Below, piece by piece: positions 61,444 through 64,000 of a DNA stretch of 64,000 nucleotides. Made by a program: the position numbers and the translations under genes. The stretch is from contig NZ_CP029761.1 of assembly GCF_006874585.1 (NCBI RefSeq), positions 3,846,010 to 3,910,009 of the forward strand, in the 5' to 3' direction. The notes beneath the pieces were generated by a model. The model did not search any database, was not told the origin of the DNA, and worked only from the letters and a program-made list of their open reading frames with translations. The number at the start of each line of letters is the position of its first letter. Position 1 is the stretch's first letter. The stretch comes from Sphingomonas sp. IC081. GTDB taxonomy: Bacteria; Pseudomonadota; Alphaproteobacteria; Sphingomonadales; Sphingomonadaceae.

Positions 61444-62207
61444 ACGCCGCAGGCCGAACAGCCCGGATCCTTGGCAATCCTCAGCGGGCGCATCGAAGGG
61501 GCCATGCCGTCGATCAGGTGCAGGGTGCCGAACTGCGGCTCGCCCAGCGCCGACCGGCCCGCCAGCAGCACGCGCATGGCGTGCATCGCCGCAAACGTGC
61601 CGACCATGCCGGCCATCGCCCCCAGCACCCCGTCCGCCGCGCACGTGTCGCAGTCCTGCGCGTCGAAGGCGTCACCCACGAAGCAGCGGTAGCAGGCCTC
61701 GCCCGGCAGATGTCCGGCGAAATTGGCGACCTGCCCCTGAAACCGGCCGATTGCCGCCGTGCTGAGGGGAATGCCGAGATTGACGCAGCAATCTGACACC
61801 CGCAGGCGAGTCGCGAAGTTGTCACAGCCGTCGAGTACGACGCTCGCGCCGGAGAGTATCTCTGCCACGTTGTCATCCCCAAGGCGCGTTACGTGCGGCA
61901 GGACTTCAAGGCCAAGATCAAAGCGCCGCACCCATTCGGCCGCCGCTTCCGCTTTAGGCTTGCCGATATCCGATGGCGCGTAAATCGTCTGGCGTTGCAG
62001 GTTGCTGACGTCCACCGTGTCGTCGTCGACCAGCGTCAGGCGTCCTATCCCGGCTGCGGCGAGGTACTGGAGCGCAGGGCTGCCGATCCCGCCGCAGCCG
62101 ACCAGGACCACATGGGCATCGGCCAGCGCCACCTGACCCGCGCCGCCCACTTCGGGCAGGACGATGTGCCGCGCAAAGCGCGCAAGGCGTTCTGGCGAGA
62201 GCGTCAT
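61422..62207 (-). CDS. HesA/MoeB/ThiF-family adenylyltransferase
   Basis: This 261-residue E1-like enzyme adenylates the C-terminus of a sulfur-carrier protein (MoaD or ThiS). Visible are VLVGCGGIGSPALQYLAAAG, the Arg/Asn segment DDDTVDVSNLQRQTIY, LDGCDNFATR, GQVANF, and zinc Cys pairs CYRC and CSAC. It lacks a C-terminal rhodanese domain. Whether it serves molybdopterin or thiamine cannot be told here. It overlaps the DUF983 gene by ATGA. Confidence 0.92.
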   Translation of the reverse strand: MTLSPERLARFARHIVLPEVGGAGQVALADAHVVLVGCGGIGSPALQYLAAAGIGRLTLVDDDTVDVSNLQRQTIYAPSDIGKPKAEAAAEWVRRFDLGLEVLPHVTRLGDDNVAEILSGASVVLDGCDNFATRLRVSDCCVNLGIPLSTAAIGRFQGQVANFAGHLPGEACYRCFVGDAFDAQDCDTCAADGVLGAMAGMVGTFAAMHAMRVLLAGRSALGEPQFGTLHLIDGMAPSMRPLRIAKDPGCSACGVQAALPS

Positions 62208-62629
62208 TCTTGTCCTGCCTCGCCGGGATTGGCCGCAGGGCCGGTTTCGGCCGCAGGCAGGCGTTCCTTCACGAAACCGTGCATGCCGAACCACCACTGG
62301 GTGGCGATCACGCCGCCCTTGGCCGGTTGCAGCATCGCCAGCATCATGACCACCGCCAGCGGCACGACGATAGCGAACATGCCGGCCACGCCCATCGCGA
62401 AGTCCTTGGAGAGCATGATGATCACCGGCGCCATCAGGTGTCCGGTCACGATCATGGCGATATAGGCCGGGAAGTCGTCGGCGCGCTGGGGCGTCAGGTC
62501 GAGCATGCAGGCCGGGCAGCGGTCCAGCGGCTTGAGCCACTTGCGAAACAGCAGGCCTTCGCCGCAGCGCGGGCACCGGCAACGCATGCCGCGCAGCGCG
62601 GCCTGGCCGTAAGTGGCGGGAAGCGTCAT
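62204..62629 (-). CDS. DUF983 membrane protein
   Basis: This 141-residue protein has an N-terminal zinc-ribbon-like CRCPRCGEGLLFRKWL and CPACMLDL, then two or three membrane helices (YIAMIVTGHLMAPVIIMLS, FAIVVPLAVVMMLAMLQPA). Function is unknown. It is coupled upstream of the MoeB/ThiF gene. ATG 62629 is used; a GTG six bases earlier is possible. Confidence 0.88.
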   Translation of the reverse strand: MTLPATYGQAALRGMRCRCPRCGEGLLFRKWLKPLDRCPACMLDLTPQRADDFPAYIAMIVTGHLMAPVIIMLSKDFAMGVAGMFAIVVPLAVVMMLAMLQPAKGGVIATQWWFGMHGFVKERLPAAETGPAANPGEAGQE

Positions 62630-62718
62630 GACCACAGCGCCTACAGCATCGCGGCCACGCGGGCAAACCGAAGATGCCGCCCGGCGGTGATGGGGCTGGC
62701 CGCGCCCCGAACTTGCGG

Positions 62719-63585
<867 letters not shown>

Positions 63586-63870
63586 GGGGGGATGCTCCTC
63601 TCGTGCGGCCGGGACAGGCCCCGGTCACTGCGAGAAGCTAAGGGAATACCCTTATTCAAAGTTTAAGAAATCATTTTTCGTCGCATAAGCGGCACTTTTT
63701 GCCGGTTTTTGGGGCGATTTGTCGCTTGTTCCGAAGGGTTGCCATCATGCATTACAGTAAATGTTAAATATAGGATGGGAATTTACTTGGAGGCGGACGC
63801 GGTCTCTCAAGCGCGCCAACGGCTGATATTGGCGCCGTCCTCGCATCGCAAATACGTTTCATAACAGAAG
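63586..63870. other. Upstream region of the diguanylate cyclase gene, no gene seen
   Basis: This AT-rich region (63640-63790) probably holds the promoter of the cyclase gene. No convincing frame or RNA is seen. Confidence 0.5.
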
Positions 63871-63992
63871 CATGGATATGCGACTGCAGGGGCAGGCGCA
63901 GTGAGTCGTCTGCCCCTGTCATGTCCATGGCGCTGAAACGAACCGCGCGCGGGAACCGGATGGTTCCCGCGCGCGGACAGGTGCGACCCTGT
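63871..63992. ncRNA. Candidate structured RNA or stacked hairpins at the window edge
   Basis: Three hairpins lie in series: CATGGATATG/CATGTCCATG with an inner CAGGGGCAG/CTGCCCCTG (63871-63929), a perfect 15-bp stem CCGCGCGCGGGAACC/GGTTCCCGCGCGCGG with loop GGAT (63943-63976), and ACAGG/CCTGT (63977-63992). The strand is unknown. It could instead be terminators of a gene beyond the window. Confidence 0.35.
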
Positions 63993-64000
63993 GGGCAAGC

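Noticed and set aside
63807..63998. 63-residue minus-strand frame at the window end
   Set aside because: It overlaps the hairpins, has no ribosome site and no recognisable sequence.

Overview
The window is a high-GC chromosomal segment of an alphaproteobacterium, most likely a sphingomonad (Novosphingobium, Sphingobium or a close relative). This rests on the large TonB-dependent receptor, a SPAP/PafA-type alkaline phosphatase with a threonine nucleophile, the hemC-hemD-mitofilin-like order, and the style of the core genes. The assignment is from gene content only; no database was searched.

Left host block (1-26.9 kb). It holds the end of a TonB-dependent receptor and a secreted glycoside hydrolase, a DsbD-type thiol:disulfide protein, an alkaline phosphatase coupled to a UbiH-like hydroxylase, and hemC-hemD followed by an alphaproteobacterial Mic60-like gene. 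Next come a tightly coupled tsaD-gpsA-flippase run, an OmpA-like protein, a 30-residue membrane peptide beside a membrane-anchored protein with a helix-hairpin-helix-like end, a secreted S10 carboxypeptidase, an acyl-CoA:carboxylate CoA-transferase, a LuxR-type regulator, uvrB, a DUF3617 lipoprotein, an alpha/beta hydrolase and an EamA exporter.

Mobile region (26.9-46.8 kb). An IS66-family element (27086-30208) with a fourth passenger gene has inserted, with an exact 8-bp target duplication, into an intergenic palindromic repeat. Beyond it the host gene comM (magnesium-chelatase-like, YifB) is split. Its 3' end lies at about 30.53-30.92 kb and its 5' end at 46.19-46.83 kb, and the ATPase core between them is missing. 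The roughly 15.3-kb island between the two pieces carries a PD-(D/E)XK nuclease-like gene, a large serine recombinase, an HNH-AP2 gene cut by an IS21 element, a protein with polymerase-palm-like motifs, a phage virion-like protein, an HNH endonuclease, a non-coding block of degenerate repeats, and a DUF2971-like gene disrupted by an IS5-family element whose removal restores the reading frame exactly. Much of the island is visibly richer in A+T than the host.

Right host block (46.8-64 kb). It holds rpmH-rnpA-yidD-yidC-engB (ribosome, RNase P and membrane insertion), a NUDIX-DUF47 fusion next to a Pit phosphate transporter, a glutathione transferase-like protein, an S1/P1 nuclease, dapE, a dicarboxylate/amino-acid symporter, a small lipoprotein, nth-dapB diverging from a sirtuin-GFA pair, a MoeB/ThiF-DUF983 pair, and a membrane diguanylate cyclase. 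Several intergenic regions carry families of palindromic or composite repeats that recur within the window, plus a tandem array of terminator-like hairpins beside uvrB. I saw no tRNA, rRNA or CRISPR array.
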